NCBI GenBank assembly: GCA_963930645.1
Contig: CAWVNO010001198.1
Location: 620,001-684,000, forward strand
DNA length: 64,000 nucleotides
Direction: 5' to 3'
From: Salticus scenicus
Taxonomy: Eukaryota; Arthropoda; Arachnida; Araneae; Salticidae
Shown here: positions 10,675-22,715 of the stretch, in pieces
How positions within the stretch are numbered: position 1 is the first letter of the stretch
Layout: the number at the start of each line of letters is the position of its first letter
The notes under the pieces: generated by a model
The model's database searches: none
Told to the model about the DNA's origin: nothing
Seen by the model: only the letters and a program-made list of their open reading frames with translations
Made by a program: the position numbers and the translations under genes

Positions 10675-12073
10675 GTACATTTATTTAGAATGAGGAAAAT
10701 AAATCAGAAAGATTAGAAAATAAATTAGAAGTATCAGTCGCATCGTTACAAATAAGATAACAAATGAAAGCGAAAATTTTTGAAAATCCGATGCATTAAA
10801 CAGCTTATCAATCGGACAATTAGATTTTTTAAAATTAACTAATGTATGAATTTTAGGTGGCAACAGCAGAAGTTTGTATGGAAACCGTTAGGAGAAAAAA
10901 AAAGAAAAATCTGCTTCACATTAAGTCACGTGATTTTTAAGTGGGATTAAAAATTGCAGTTTTCAAATTCTTTTAAATTTTCTCTCATAAACACAAAAAT
11001 ATAATATACAGCCTGTACCCCGCAAGACCAACTTGCATTTCAAATTTCATCAATTATTTTGGTTAATAAACAAAAGTTATTATTATTATTTTTTTTTCAA
11101 ATAAAGTTTTATTCTAACTTTGAAAAGATTTATGTGATCATAGATATAATAATATATATAGATGTATCATCCCCATATTATCGTGCAAATATTTTTGATG
11201 CCGAAAAAAAAGCTTTGGAATCAGCCAGTAACTGGTATTGAAGGAAAAAAGGAGGAAAAGAAGAATGAATTTGAAACTATATCTGGAGCTTTTCATTCAC
11301 CTTTAGTAAATAAATTATTCATGAAATTTATTTGCTAAAACATTCGTGTGTATTCCCGTGTGTATTCACTCGGGGAAAGACTGCCATATTTTGGTAAAAT
11401 CGCCGTCTTTTCCCGAGTGAAAAGGAATCACTTTTTTCTCACCAATGATCAATCTATATATTACTACTATATCTATATATGTGATACGATACATTAATAA
11501 TTTGAGTTTTAAAAGTTTTTTTAAATAGATTATTTAAACTCTATGAACCATATTTTTATTTTATCAGTTTCATTAACAGATCCTGCTGGGCGATTTTTTA
11601 AATTTTGGTGTGGAAGTACACCGAACGTTTTTCGACAAGAAGTTTAATATAGCAACAGCCATTTTAATATAAGTAGCGCATCAAATATATAAAAACATAA
11701 ATGATTTATTTTTACACAAAATTTACAGAACAAATGCAGTTTCAAAGATAGGAAATTTATTTCAACAAGCACTATTTTAAACCTAAAAACCATTAAAAAT
11801 ATAAGCAGAATATAAAGGATTCTTACGTATAAACAAAAAAAAGTCTGATAAAATTATTATCAAAATATTCTTCCCCTTTTCATACAAAAAAAAAAAAAAA
11901 AAAAAAGAAATACATCGCTAATATGGCGACAAAAATTCAAAAGCCGCCAATGGAGCGACATAATAAAGTTGTGTAACACGATAATGTTTACCTATTTATT
12001 TATTTTTTTATATAATAATCACTATGCTAATTTATCATACAAACAAATGAGCCTCTGTGTGTTACTGCACTTG
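10273..12073 (+). repeat. 1.8-kb tandem duplication, copy 1
   Basis: This 1801-bp unit begins CATAATTTAATTGTTGCC and runs to CTGCACTTG, where the second copy begins with the same start. Inside it, a block of about 310 bp (GTACATTTATTTAAAATGAG and following) is itself present twice. The copy contains an (AAT)n, A-runs and a strand-symmetric segment around 11400 (CTCGGGGAAAG...CTTTTCCCGAG). It holds no credible gene. Confidence 0.9.
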
Positions 12074-12108
12074 CATAATTTAATTGTTGCCAATTTTGTT
12101 TTCGACAA

Positions 12109-12150
<42 letters not shown>

Positions 12151-12428
12151 AAAAAAAAAAACGTACATTTATTTAAAATGAGGAAAATAAATCAGAAAGA
12201 TTAGAAAATAAATAAGAAATATCAGTCGCATCGTTACAAATAAGATACCAAATGAAAGGGGAAATTTTTGTAAATGCGATGCATTAAACAGTTTATCAAT
12301 CGGATGATTAGTTTTTTCTTAATTAATTAAAATGTGAAAATAATAACCTTCTAATTTCTGATAAATAAGCCATTTAAATTTTAAAATTTTATCCATAATT
12401 TAATTGTTGCCAATTTTTTTTCCGACAA

Positions 12429-12465
<37 letters not shown>

Positions 12466-13676
12466 GTACATTTATTTAGAATGAGGAAAATAAATCAGAA
12501 AGATTAGAAAATAAATTAGAAATATCAGTCGCATCGTTACAAATAAGATAACAAATGAAAGCGAAAATTTTTGAAAATCCGATGCATTAAACAGCTTATC
12601 AATCGGACAATTAGATTTTTTAAAATTAACTAATGTATGAATTTTAGGTGGCAACAGCAGAAGTTTGTATGGAAACCGTTAGGAGAAAAAAAAAGAAAAA
12701 TCTGCTTCACATTAAGTCACGTGATTTTTAAGTGGGATTAAAAATTGCAGTTTTCAAATTCTTTTAAATTTTCTCTCATAAACACAAAAATATAATATAC
12801 AGCCTGTACCCCGCAAGACCAACTTGCATTTCAAATTTCATCAATTATTTTGGTTAATAAACAAAAGTTATTATTATTATTTTTTTTTCAAATTAAGTTT
12901 TATTCTAACTTTGAAAAGATTTATGTGATCATAGATATAATAATATATATAGATGTATCATCCCCATATTATCGTGCAAATATTTTTGATGCCGAAAAAA
13001 AAGCTTTGGAATCAGCCAGTAACTGGTATTGAAGGAAAAAAGGAGGAAAAGAAGAATGAATTTGAAACTATATCTGGAGCTTTTCATTCACCTTTAGTAA
13101 ATAAATTATTCATGAATTTTATTTGCTAAAACATTCGTGTGTATTCCCGTGTGTATTCACTCGGGGAAAGACTGCCATATTTTGGTAAAATCGCCGTCTT
13201 TTCCCGAGTGAAAAGGAATCACTTTTTTCTCACCAATGATCAATCTATATATTATTACTATATCTATGTATGTGATACGATACATTAATAATTTGAGTTT
13301 TAAAAGTTTTTTTAAATAGATTATTTAAACTCTATGAACCATATTTTTATTTTATCAGTTTCATTAACAGATCCTGCTGGGCGATTTTTTAAATTTTGGT
13401 GTGGAAGTACACCGAATGTTTTTCGACAAGAAGTTTAATATAGCAACAGCCATTTTAATATAAGTAGCGCATCAAATATATAAAAACATAAATGATTTAT
13501 TTTTACACAAAATTTACAGAACAAATGCAGTTTCAAAGATAGGAAATTTATTTCAACAAGCACTATTTTAAACCTAAAAACCATTAAAAATATAAGCAGA
13601 ATATAAAGGATTCTTACGTATAAACAAAAAAAAGTCTGATAAAATTATTATCAAAATATTCTTCCCCTTTTCATAC

Positions 13677-13708
<32 letters not shown>

Positions 13709-13866
13709 CGCTAATATGGCGACAAAAATTCAAAAGCCGCCAATGGAGCGACATAATAAAGTTGTGTAACACGATAATGTTTACCTATTTATTTATTTTT
13801 TTATATAATAATCACTATGCTAATTTATCATACAAACAAATGAGCCTCTGTGTGTTACTGCACTTG
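12074..13866 (+). repeat. 1.8-kb tandem duplication, copy 2
   Basis: The second copy, 1793 bp, differs from copy 1 mainly in the lengths of its (AAT)n and poly-A runs and in a handful of substitutions, so the duplication is recent. It ends in CACTTG just before unique sequence at 13867. Confidence 0.9.
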
Positions 13867-14049
13867 CACGCTGTCGAACAGAAATATTTGAAAAATTTAA
13901 ATTAATATTTAAATAAATAAATAAAAATATGTTTAATGGGAAATATATATAACCATAAAAAAATTAGTTGTCTAAAATACGGCAGAAATAGCGCTCATAG
14001 CATATTGTTTCAAGGGATTAAGTCTTATTGTTACAATGGATTAACATAA

Positions 14050-15310
14050 TGGATTGACGTAACAATGTTGCGTTTCTTAGCAACGGTCACTGTATTAAGG
14101 TTGGATTCTGTAAATTAAAAGAAAAAAAAAGCAATATATTTGGAGTATTTAGTTATTATATACGTGAACAAAGAATTTAACGATGATTTTGATGAATTTC
14201 GTATAGGTCTATTTAAAATACTAGTACATTTAAATTTAATAATTTTCAGAAATAATTAAATTTAAATTACATTTTATTCGTGAAATTATAAAAAGAAATT
14301 CATTATTAAAATAAAAATAGATAATTTTCCAGGATTTCTTTCGTCACTGTCGTCACAAAAGAAAGCCAATTTTATCCGTAGCGGACAGAAAAAAAAAAAA
14401 AAAAGACAGAAAGAATGAAATTGAAGCTTCTGTCTATTTATTACAAAGTACAATAGAGTTCTGAGTAAAATTCAAATTAATTTAATTTAGGGTGATGTAA
14501 CTTTTTTTATCTTTCTAAGTCTATTCTTCTGTATAAAGACATGTTGTAACAATGTTGCGTTTCTTAGCAACGGTAACTGTATTGAGATTGGATTCTGTAA
14601 ATTAAAAGAAAAAAAAGCAATATATTTGGAGTATTAGGTATTATATACGTCAACAAAGAAACTAGCAATGATTTTGATGAATCTGGGATAAGTTTATTTA
14701 AAATACTAGTATATTTAAATTTAAAATTTTCATAAATAATTAAATTTAAATTACATTTCATTACTGAAAGAAAAAAAAAAAAATCATTATTCAAATAAAA
14801 ATGGATAATTTTCCATGATTTATTTTGTTGCTGTTGTCACAAAAGAAAGCAAATTTTATCCGTAGTAGAGGAAAAAAAAAAAAAAAAAGACCAAAAGAAA
14901 GAAACCAAAGCTTATGTATATTTCTTAGATTAGAAAGTACAATAGAGTTTTGAGTAAAATATAAATTAATTTAATTTAGGGTAACTTTTTTTTTTCTTTC
15001 CAAGTCTATTCTTCTATATAAATACACGTCGTGACAATTTTGTGTTTCTTAGTAACGGTTAGTGGAGAGAGGAAAAAAAAAAAAAAAAGAAGAAGAAGAA
15101 AAGAATCCAAAGCTCCTGTCTTTTTTCGTAGAAAATACGATAGTCCTGAACAAAACAGAAATTAAATAATTTAATTTGGGGTGCTGTAACTTTTTTCTTT
15201 TTTTTTTTTTTTTCCTAGGTCTATTCTTCTACATAAAGACATGTCGTAACATTGTTGCGTTTGTTAGCAACGTTTACTGTGTCAGAATCGGATTCGGTAA
15301 AGTAAAAGAA
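14050..15310 (+). repeat. Tandem array of about 485-bp units
   Basis: The phrase GTTGCGTTTCTTAGCAACGG recurs at about 14063 and 14550. Degenerate forms at about 15036 and 15251 mark a third, shortened unit and the start of a fourth. Each full unit also repeats GGATTCTGTAAATTAAAAGA and the AATACTAGTA block. Spacing is about 487, 486 and 215 bp. No coding sequence is seen. The remaining flanks, 13867-14049 and 15311-15931, are plain AT-rich DNA. Confidence 0.85.
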
Positions 15311-15931
15311 AAAAGACGAATCTCGTTTCATGAATATTTACTGATTTCGGGGGCATTCTTTGCATGTGAATTCCGCACGACTGTTTGTTTATTTGTTATT
15401 ATTGCTATTTATTAGCTTCGAAAGCATACCCAAATGTATCGAAAATCAAACAAATTCGCTAACACCACATTTATTTAAATCTACCGTTTACTCCACACAT
15501 TACACATTCTTGCATAAAAATCTGCAAATTGTATATCCAGTAATAATGGAAAGTGTTTCTTAATGTATAAAAGATACATGATTTAATTTACTTCATTATT
15601 ATTATTATTTCACAATAATAATCTGATTCATTTTAAGTAAAAAAAAAAAAAAAAGATGACAGTTATTTTTTTTTAAACACCAATTTATGAGATCTAAAAC
15701 TGAGCTATCAAATCAGAATGACTGTTAATTTTCCTGCAATAACAACATAATGCATAAAAAAGGGTATCTAAAATCGATTTATGTATTGATTTTCAAAAAA
15801 AAAAAATCGTTAGAGCCGTTTTTGAGATACCAACATTTACCAAAACTTGGCATACTCAATTATTGACCAGGAAAAAATAATTACACACAAAAGAATATTT
15901 AAAAAGGTGTTAAAATGGCGAGTTTGAAAAT

Positions 15932-15937
15932 AATCCG
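15932..15937 (+). repeat. Target-site duplication, left copy (AATCCG)
   Basis: AATCCG lies directly before the AGTAGTG terminus and again directly after the CACTACT terminus at 33835-33840. Six base pairs is the known duplication length for Polintons/Mavericks. Confidence 0.85.
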
Positions 15938-16070
15938 AGTAGTGTAAAAAGGAGAGTTGAGCTGCAGGGTGGTGGGACGGTGGGATGATGTGGGTCAGGG
16001 TGGAGGGCGCCTCCACCCTAGACCCACCGTCCCACCACCCTGTCGCTCAACGCCTCCTTTTTACACTACT
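15938..16070. repeat. Terminal hairpin, left end of palindrome
   Basis: This 133-bp inverted repeat runs from AGTAGTGTAAAAAGGAGAG to CCTCCTTTTTACACTACT with the GGCGCC core at its centre. The outer and inner strands differ at a short asymmetric segment (GATGATGTGGGTC against GTC). Its architecture matches the termini at 3631-3764 and 33702-33834. Confidence 0.85.
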
Positions 16071-16095
16071 TAGTCATCATTTTGGACGAGGGGGT

Positions 16096-16139
16096 GTTGC
16101 CACCGGAAGAATAAAAAACTTTACGTTGCCACCGGAAGA
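16096..16139 (-). repeat. GTTGCCACCGGAAGA iterons, left subterminal
   Basis: Two copies of GTTGCCACCGGAAGA lie at 16096-16110 and 16125-16139, 29 bp apart. Looser forms (GTTGCCATTAGAAGAGTATA at 16991, ATGCCATTGGAATAGTATAA at 17907) occur further in. Mirror copies lie near 31850, 32763, 33624 and 33664, and plain copies near 3567 and 3593. Repetition next to a replicon-like terminus suggests protein-binding iterons; this is inference. Confidence 0.5.
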
Positions 16140-16480
16140 CTAGAAACTTTGAGTATCATCTTCGATGAGGTTTGGTGGTGCCATCTATCGGGGAGAAGGG
16201 GAATTTTAAGGAGTTAGATTTATTTTCCTAAATTTCGGACTTAGTATTTTTTTTCACAATTTTGGGGACTTCAAAATTTTTTCGAATTTTTGCAGGAGGG
16301 TTAGATGACGTCACGATCTTTTGGGACTTAGCCTGAAAAGAGATACATACACAATTTGAGAAGTAAGTGAAAGAAAAATGTATAGAAAAAAGTTAGAAAG
16401 AGAATACAAAATTTAAGAAATGAGAGTTAGAATAAAGTTAGAAAAAAAAAAGAGAAGGAAGAGAAAGAGAAAGAAAGATT

Positions 16481-16565
16481 TCACCTTGAGCGCCTGGGAG
16501 ACTGCCCTCCCGAGGCCCTGCGGTGCCCCTTTTCGCTCCGTAGAACAAGGCGGGAGTTAGTTCCT
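16481..16565 (-). other. Conserved GC-rich subterminal block, left arm
   Basis: This is the inverted counterpart of 3167-3250 and 33205-33292, almost base for base, in otherwise AT-rich surroundings. It reads GGAACTAACTCCCGCCTTG on the minus strand at its inner edge. No coding frame is shared across the copies that I can support. Its persistence at all three ends argues for a cis function. Confidence 0.6.
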
Positions 16566-16660
16566 TTAAAAAAAATAAAAATAAAAAATAAATTAAAAAA
16601 TATCAACCTGATGAACTCATCACATAGTTTTCTGGAGTTGTCTTCAAAGCATGGGTTCAG

Positions 16661-16974
16661 ACAATCTTCATAGGTGCAGAAACAATTGATATATACAGGG
16701 TGCAGGAACAATCTTCATAGATGCAGAAACAATTGATATATACAGGATGCAGGAACAATCTTCATAGGTGCAGAAACAATTGATATATACAGGGTGCAGG
16801 AACAATCTTCATAGGTGCAGAAACAATTGATATATACAGGGTGCAGGAACAATCTTCATAGGTGCAGAAACAATTGATATATACAGGGTGCAGGAACAAT
16901 TAAAAAATATATACAGGATGCAGGAACAATTTACATAGGTGCAGGAACAATTTAAAAATATATACAGGGTACAG
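16661..16974 (-). repeat. 46-bp minisatellite, left arm (about 7 units)
   Basis: The units match the 1897-3072 array in inverted orientation. The innermost two are degenerate and carry the TTTAAAAATATATAC variant. Confidence 0.9.
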
Positions 16975-17695
16975 ACATTAAAATTTAAGTGTTGCCATTA
17001 GAAGAGTATAAATAATTTCCGGTGGGACTTAACATTTTTGACTGAATGAAACAATTAATTACTGAAGTTAATTAACATCAGTAACAATTTATGAGTATTT
17101 TAGAAACTTAGCATTTTTAGAGATTAAAAATATATTGCGTTAAGATAATAAATAAGGAATTTAAATAGGAGTTCATACTTTTAGTGTTGTCATTGTAAAT
17201 TTATATTAGGAAATTTTTACAGAATTTATAGAAACAAGATGATTCTAATACTGCATTCTAATTGGTTAATGAATACACTTAGTATTTTAAAACTTGAAAT
17301 TTAGAAAATTAGAAATTTTTACAGATTTAACTAGAAATTTTCGTATTTTGAGGATAAGTGTCATCAGTGGATTAACACACAGATTTAAAAACAAAACAAT
17401 AATAAATAATTTAAAATACACATTTTTCAATAATGAATGTCATACAATTATACGTATAATTAATTATTTTAAAACAAAAACGATACACATAAATTTAAAA
17501 ACAATAATAAATAATTTAAAACACATATTTCTTTTTAAATAATGAATGTCATGTAATACGTATAATTAGTTATTTTAAAACAAAAACGACTTTATGTTAA
17601 CACTAAATAAGTTTCACTTTTAAAATTTCTTTAAGCTCTAACTTATAAATACTATTATTACAATCGTTAAAAATTGAACGCTGAAACAAAGGTAG

Positions 17696-17890
17696 ATGAA
17701 TATAATGAATTTAACGAATGGTATAGACTTTGATCTTAATATCTGCGCATTACCATTCGGAGATTATAAATTGATTACAGAATTAAATAGAAATTTTCCT
17801 ATGTATTTCAGAGAATTTGACAAAATAAAACGAAGGGTTGGTGAGTATTATATAATTAAAAACATTGAATGTGAATGGTATAGACTTTGA
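17696..17890 (+). CDS. Small open frame of 64 codons in left arm, function unknown
   Basis: An ATG-started frame encodes a 64-residue peptide beginning MNIMNLTNGIDFDLN and ending ECEWYRL. The mirror copy at 31878-32072 differs by one residue (N5 to D5). I do not recognise the sequence. It is unusually charged for this AT-rich setting, but two direct repeats of GAATGGTATAGACTTTGAT bracket it and could have created the frame by duplication. Arm homogenisation, rather than selection, could also explain the conservation. Treat as hypothetical. Confidence 0.25.
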   Translation: MNIMNLTNGIDFDLNICALPFGDYKLITELNRNFPMYFREFDKIKRRVGEYYIIKNIECEWYRL

Positions 17891-19604
17891 TATTAAAATT
17901 TGGGTAATGCCATTGGAATAGTATAAATAATTTATATGTTATAAATTAAACTAAATACAATAAATTTTATATACAATAAAGTTATATACTAAAATTTATA
18001 TAAATTAAACTAAATATAATAAAAATTATATAAATTAAACTTTATATGCTCACTAAATAATTTTCACATTTATTTAAACTCTAACTTACATTAGTTAAAA
18101 ATGGAACACATGCACTTTAAAAAATTACTATCATATAAATAAAAAAAAAAAAAAAAAAAAAAATACTATCATGTAATAATATTAATCTAAAAAATTGCTT
18201 ACAAAGACATACAGTAAAATTATAAATAAAGAAAAAAGAATTACCATTATATAATAACATTAATTAAAAAAAATTACTATTATATAATAATATTAATTAA
18301 AAAAAATGCATACAAAGATATACAGTAAAGTTAGAAATAAAAAATAAAATAAAAATAAAAATGACTATCATATAATAATATTAATTTAAAAAATACATAC
18401 AATGTTTAAAATCAACAATTAAATTTTATATACATTATAACTAACTAAACTTTATGTTGTTACTATTAAATAAATTTATCCTAACACGAAATTTTTAAAC
18501 TTTACATAAATTTTATAAGCAAAAGGTTATAAGTACATGAGTATGTTATTTAAATTAAACATTATATTGATACTACACAAATATTATTTAACATTTATTC
18601 GAGTTTAACGCAGTAATATTATTTATACTATCTTAGTTGATTTAAATTAAACAGGTAAATACTTTTAAACTTGAAATAATAAAAATAAGTTCTTTTTTAT
18701 AAAATAATTGATGTAAACTATAATAATAAAAAGGATTCGTTATATTTAAAAACTATCAGTTACTAAAAGTTATTTTGTATAAAACATTTCTATTTAAAAA
18801 TTTGAAATAAATTGCATAAAAATTCAATGCATCATTTTAAATGAAAATAAACTGTTTCCTTAAAAACAGATAATACGGAATATACCATGAGTCATAGTTA
18901 TCACCTGCAACGGAAAACCCATACCCTTGATGAATCATGTGTAAAATAAGCTGAAGACTCGTGCCTAATAATAATCAACACTATCTCATATAAAGATTAA
19001 GTTAAAATACAGTGAATAATTAGGAAAATGCAATAATATTTTCACAAAGCATATCATACAACGAGTTTTAAACGACTATTTTTATATACAGTAAATTTAT
19101 AAATTAAAAAAAAAATTACTATTATATAATAATATTAATTTTAAAAAAATTACTATTATATAATAATATTAATTAAAAAAATGCATACAAAGATATTCAG
19201 TAAAGTTATAAATTAAAAAAATGACTATCATATAATAATATTAATTTAAAACATGCATACAAAGATATACAGTAAAATTATAAATAAATAAAAAAAGAAA
19301 GAAAAAATTACTATCATATAATAATATTAATCTAAAAAAATGCTTACAATGTTTAAAATCAACAATTAAATTTTATATACATTATAATTAACTAAACTTT
19401 ATGCTGTTACTATTAAATTTATCCTAACACGAAAATTTTAAAACTTTGCATAAATTTTGTAAGCAAAAAGTTATAAGTACATGAGTATGTTATTTAATTT
19501 AAACATTATATTGATACTACCCAAATATTACTTAACATTTAACATTTATTCGAGTTTAACGCAGTAATATAATTTATACTATCTTAGTTGATTTAAATAA
19601 GAAG

Positions 19605-19638
<34 letters not shown>

Positions 19639-21754
19639 CAAAATTTAGTTGTACTCAGGTAATTTCTGAACATACACAAGTTAAATGAAAACTTTTGTAG
19701 GTTTTACTATTTAAGCAATAAATATTCGTTTGTGAAAGTAGTTTTATATGTTATGCAAAATTTAGTTTTAATTAAACAAAAAAGTTTATAGTGTAACAAT
19801 AAGAAAAGTTTATAGTGTAACAATAAAAAAAAAAAAAAAAAAGTTTATAGTGTAACAATAAGAAAAGTTTATAGTGTAACAATAAAAAAAAAAAAAAAAA
19901 AGTTTATAGTGTAACAATAAAAAATTCCTTATAAGTAAATACCAATAAAAAAAAAAAATTAAATTGATTTATCTCTCTTCAATGAAACAATAAAAATTTT
20001 CTTATATAATTTTTGTAAAGTTTTAATAAAAGTTATGTTTTAATAAAATTTTTATGATATAAACAAATAATTTTATTAGAGTATAGAGTAGAGATACACA
20101 TTAAGTTAAATTATAAAATAGTAAAAATAAATTATGAAACTTACTTAAAAATTACTGAAGAAATTTCCCTCTAGCGAAATGCAACCTTCAGTCTTGTACA
20201 CGAATGCGAGAAACTGTTTTATCGCTAGACGATGACTCATAAAGATAAGAATGTTGAATCACACCTATTTGGTAGAAGACTTTTGGTGTTTGAGATCATT
20301 TATTTAAATAATGCAGTGAGAGTTGAACTTTACAATTAAAATATTAAACTGTGGTTTCAAAATTATGCTAAGAAAATAATGTGTTTAAAACAGGATTATT
20401 TTACAATAAGTCGCGCTTTTTATATTTAAGAAACAAAGATTTAATAAAATGTAACTGTAATTTTTAATGAAAGGTTTAAAAATCACTTAATAGGATAAAA
20501 TTAAAAACAGAAATCTTATTGTTTTAGTAATTATTTTCTCTAGTTGTTAAACTAATTTAATAAACTATCTATAAATAATCAGATAGCAAGAGAGATTTTT
20601 GTATAATAACTATATATTATTTTAATATATGCATTACATCGCAAGGTAAAATTTTCAACTTATTTATGCGGATTGAACTATAAGTAATAAAAATTACTCA
20701 TTTGCATAACCGCTAAATTTTATAAGTTGGATATATGATTTAAAAATAAAATACTAAACAATAATCCTTGTGAGAGAATTTGGGTGACACTTTCACAGAA
20801 AGAAATTATCCTTTACAATAAGATTTGCTCGGAATGTCTAAGTGAAAATAACTTACCGTGAGGTCAGTGAGTCATGCAGTTGTATTGAAATTCATTGTTT
20901 TTAGCTATTGAGACAATTATTTTTACTAGCACATAAATGTAAATTTTTATATTATTCCTGTATATATAAAATTTTAAATAATTCATTAAATGTTAAACTT
21001 TGCATTTAATCGATTAAATAAATAAAGTTTTACTAAAATATAAGTGTAATTTTTAATGAAAAGGTTTGAAATCACTTTAACTTTATAAGAAAAAAACTAA
21101 AAAGAGGTTTTAAAATCACTTAATAGGATAAAATTAAAAACAGAAATCTTATTGTTTTTAGTAATTATTTAAATTATATGCATGCAATACTTTCCATTGT
21201 GAAAATTTCACATTACTTATACGGATTGCAATAAAAATTACTTATTTCATAACCGCTAAATTTTATAAGTTGGATATATGATTTAAAAATAAAATACTAA
21301 ACAATAATCCTTGTGAGAGAATTTGGGTGACACTATCACAGAAAGAAATTATCCTTTACAATAACATTTGCTCAGAATGTCTAAGTGAAAATAACTTACC
21401 GTGAATCATACTAGAATCATGCAGTTGTATTGAAATTCATTGTTTTTAGTTAATGAAACTTCTAATGAGACAATTATTTTTACTAGCACATAAATGTAAA
21501 TTTTTATGTTATTCCTGTATAGATAAAATTTTAAATAATTCATTAAGGGTTAAACTTTGCATTTAATCGAATAAATAAAGTTTTACTAAAATATAAGTGT
21601 AATTTTTTAATGAATGGTTGTGAAATCACTTTAACTTTATAAGAAAAAACTAAAAAGAGGTTTTAAAATTACTTAATAGGATAAAATTAAAAATCTTATT
21701 GTTTTTAGCAATTATTTTATCTAGTTATAAACTATATATTATATTAATATATGC

Positions 21755-22715
21755 CTTATAGTTAAGTCAGTTTTAGAGAAAAACCAAGAAAAATTCCAAC
21801 GGGTTGGTTGATGAGTTGGAATATTCTATTATACTTAAAGAATCTAGGTACGGAAAAACCGAAATACAATATGCGGAAAAACAGGGGGGGATTTTCGGCT
21901 AAAACTCCAAAGCAGTGGACGGTAAACATAACACACGTTAAAACAACCTATTCACACGACGGCCAGAATAAGAATGCAGGGAAACGTTGAGTTGTAACAC
22001 CTTATCTACTAGAGATAAGAGAATTCCCGGAAAAGCTGAGTCACCCCTCGTTCGTTCATGTACATCTTATGAGAAAGTTCGTGAGGGATGACTCATCGGT
22101 GACGAGTTTGAATAATTTGCATAACCGTTAAATTGTATAAGTGAGAATCTTTTAATGTGAGTATTATAGTAATGATAAATTTATTTCATAATCGATAACT
22201 CATTTATACATAATCAGGTTCACACCTTATATAAAACAATACTATATTTAAAAGTTTTACTATACAATAAACATTCACATATGGATATTCATAAGGCTTA
22301 AGACCGATTAATAAAACGAGGGTCCTATAAGCGAAATGCATGAGAGTCTTTCTAAGGAATCCTAATCTGTATTTAAGCGAGTTTTAGAGAAAACCAAGAA
22401 AAATACCCATTCGATTAAATCGATGAGTTGGATTCAAACCCAAAACTTTCCCGCTTTAATCATAGAATCGTTCACTAATTACAAGGTTAATGAGTCATGC
22501 AGTTGTATTGAAACTTATTGATTACAAGTATAAACTTATACCATTAAATATTTAACTGTTGGTTCTATAAGTGGATTGCTCTGTGTGCGAGTCTTCCTAA
22601 CTTATAGTTAAGCGAGTTTTAGTGAAAACCAAGAAAAACTACAAACGGGTAGATTCTTAAGCTGAATTCGAACCTAGCATTAAACATAGAATCGTTTGAT
22701 CTTCTAAAATCCTTG
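21755..22715 (-). mobile_element. Three tRNA-derived SINE-like segments, left arm
   Basis: On the minus strand, segments at about 22550-22715, 22295-22475 and 21755-21845 share a B-box-like GGTTCGAATTC or GGTTTGAATCC (the first two), a TTTTCTTGGTTTTCWCTAAA core (all three) and, in the first two, a tail with AGAAAGACTC or GAAGACTCGC. The same core, TTTTCCATGGTTTTCTC, occurs in the SINEs at 38284 and 45640. Mirror copies lie at about 27132-27297, 27372-27552 and 28002-28092. They predate formation of the palindrome or were copied by arm conversion. Confidence 0.55.

Larger units (their letters stand above)
10085..13866 (+). mobile_element. Helitron-related repeat block with internal tandem duplications
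   Basis: The segment at about 10155-10270 matches the 5' region of the large Helitron (54877-54980): both carry TCGAAGYCMGATTTTCGAAT followed by TTAATTAATTAAAATG and CTTCTAATTTCTGATAAATA. It is then expanded by tandem duplication at two scales. No Helitron ends are seen around it, so it is a fragment. Related sequence recurs at 40436-40935 and 52010-53270. Confidence 0.55.

Noticed and set aside
10681..10863. 60-codon frames repeated at 10.7, 12.5 and 40.4 kb
   Set aside because: They are shared because the DNA repeat is shared; no start, domain or coding bias supports a protein.
16490..16560. GC-rich block as a conserved protein segment
   Set aside because: It is conserved at three ends, but no frame stays open into its flanks in a consistent way, so a cis role is more likely.
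17294..17542. 82-codon frame in both palindrome arms
   Set aside because: It starts at TTG and consists of AT-rich repeated NNLK/INLKTI words from a local duplication; no support for translation.
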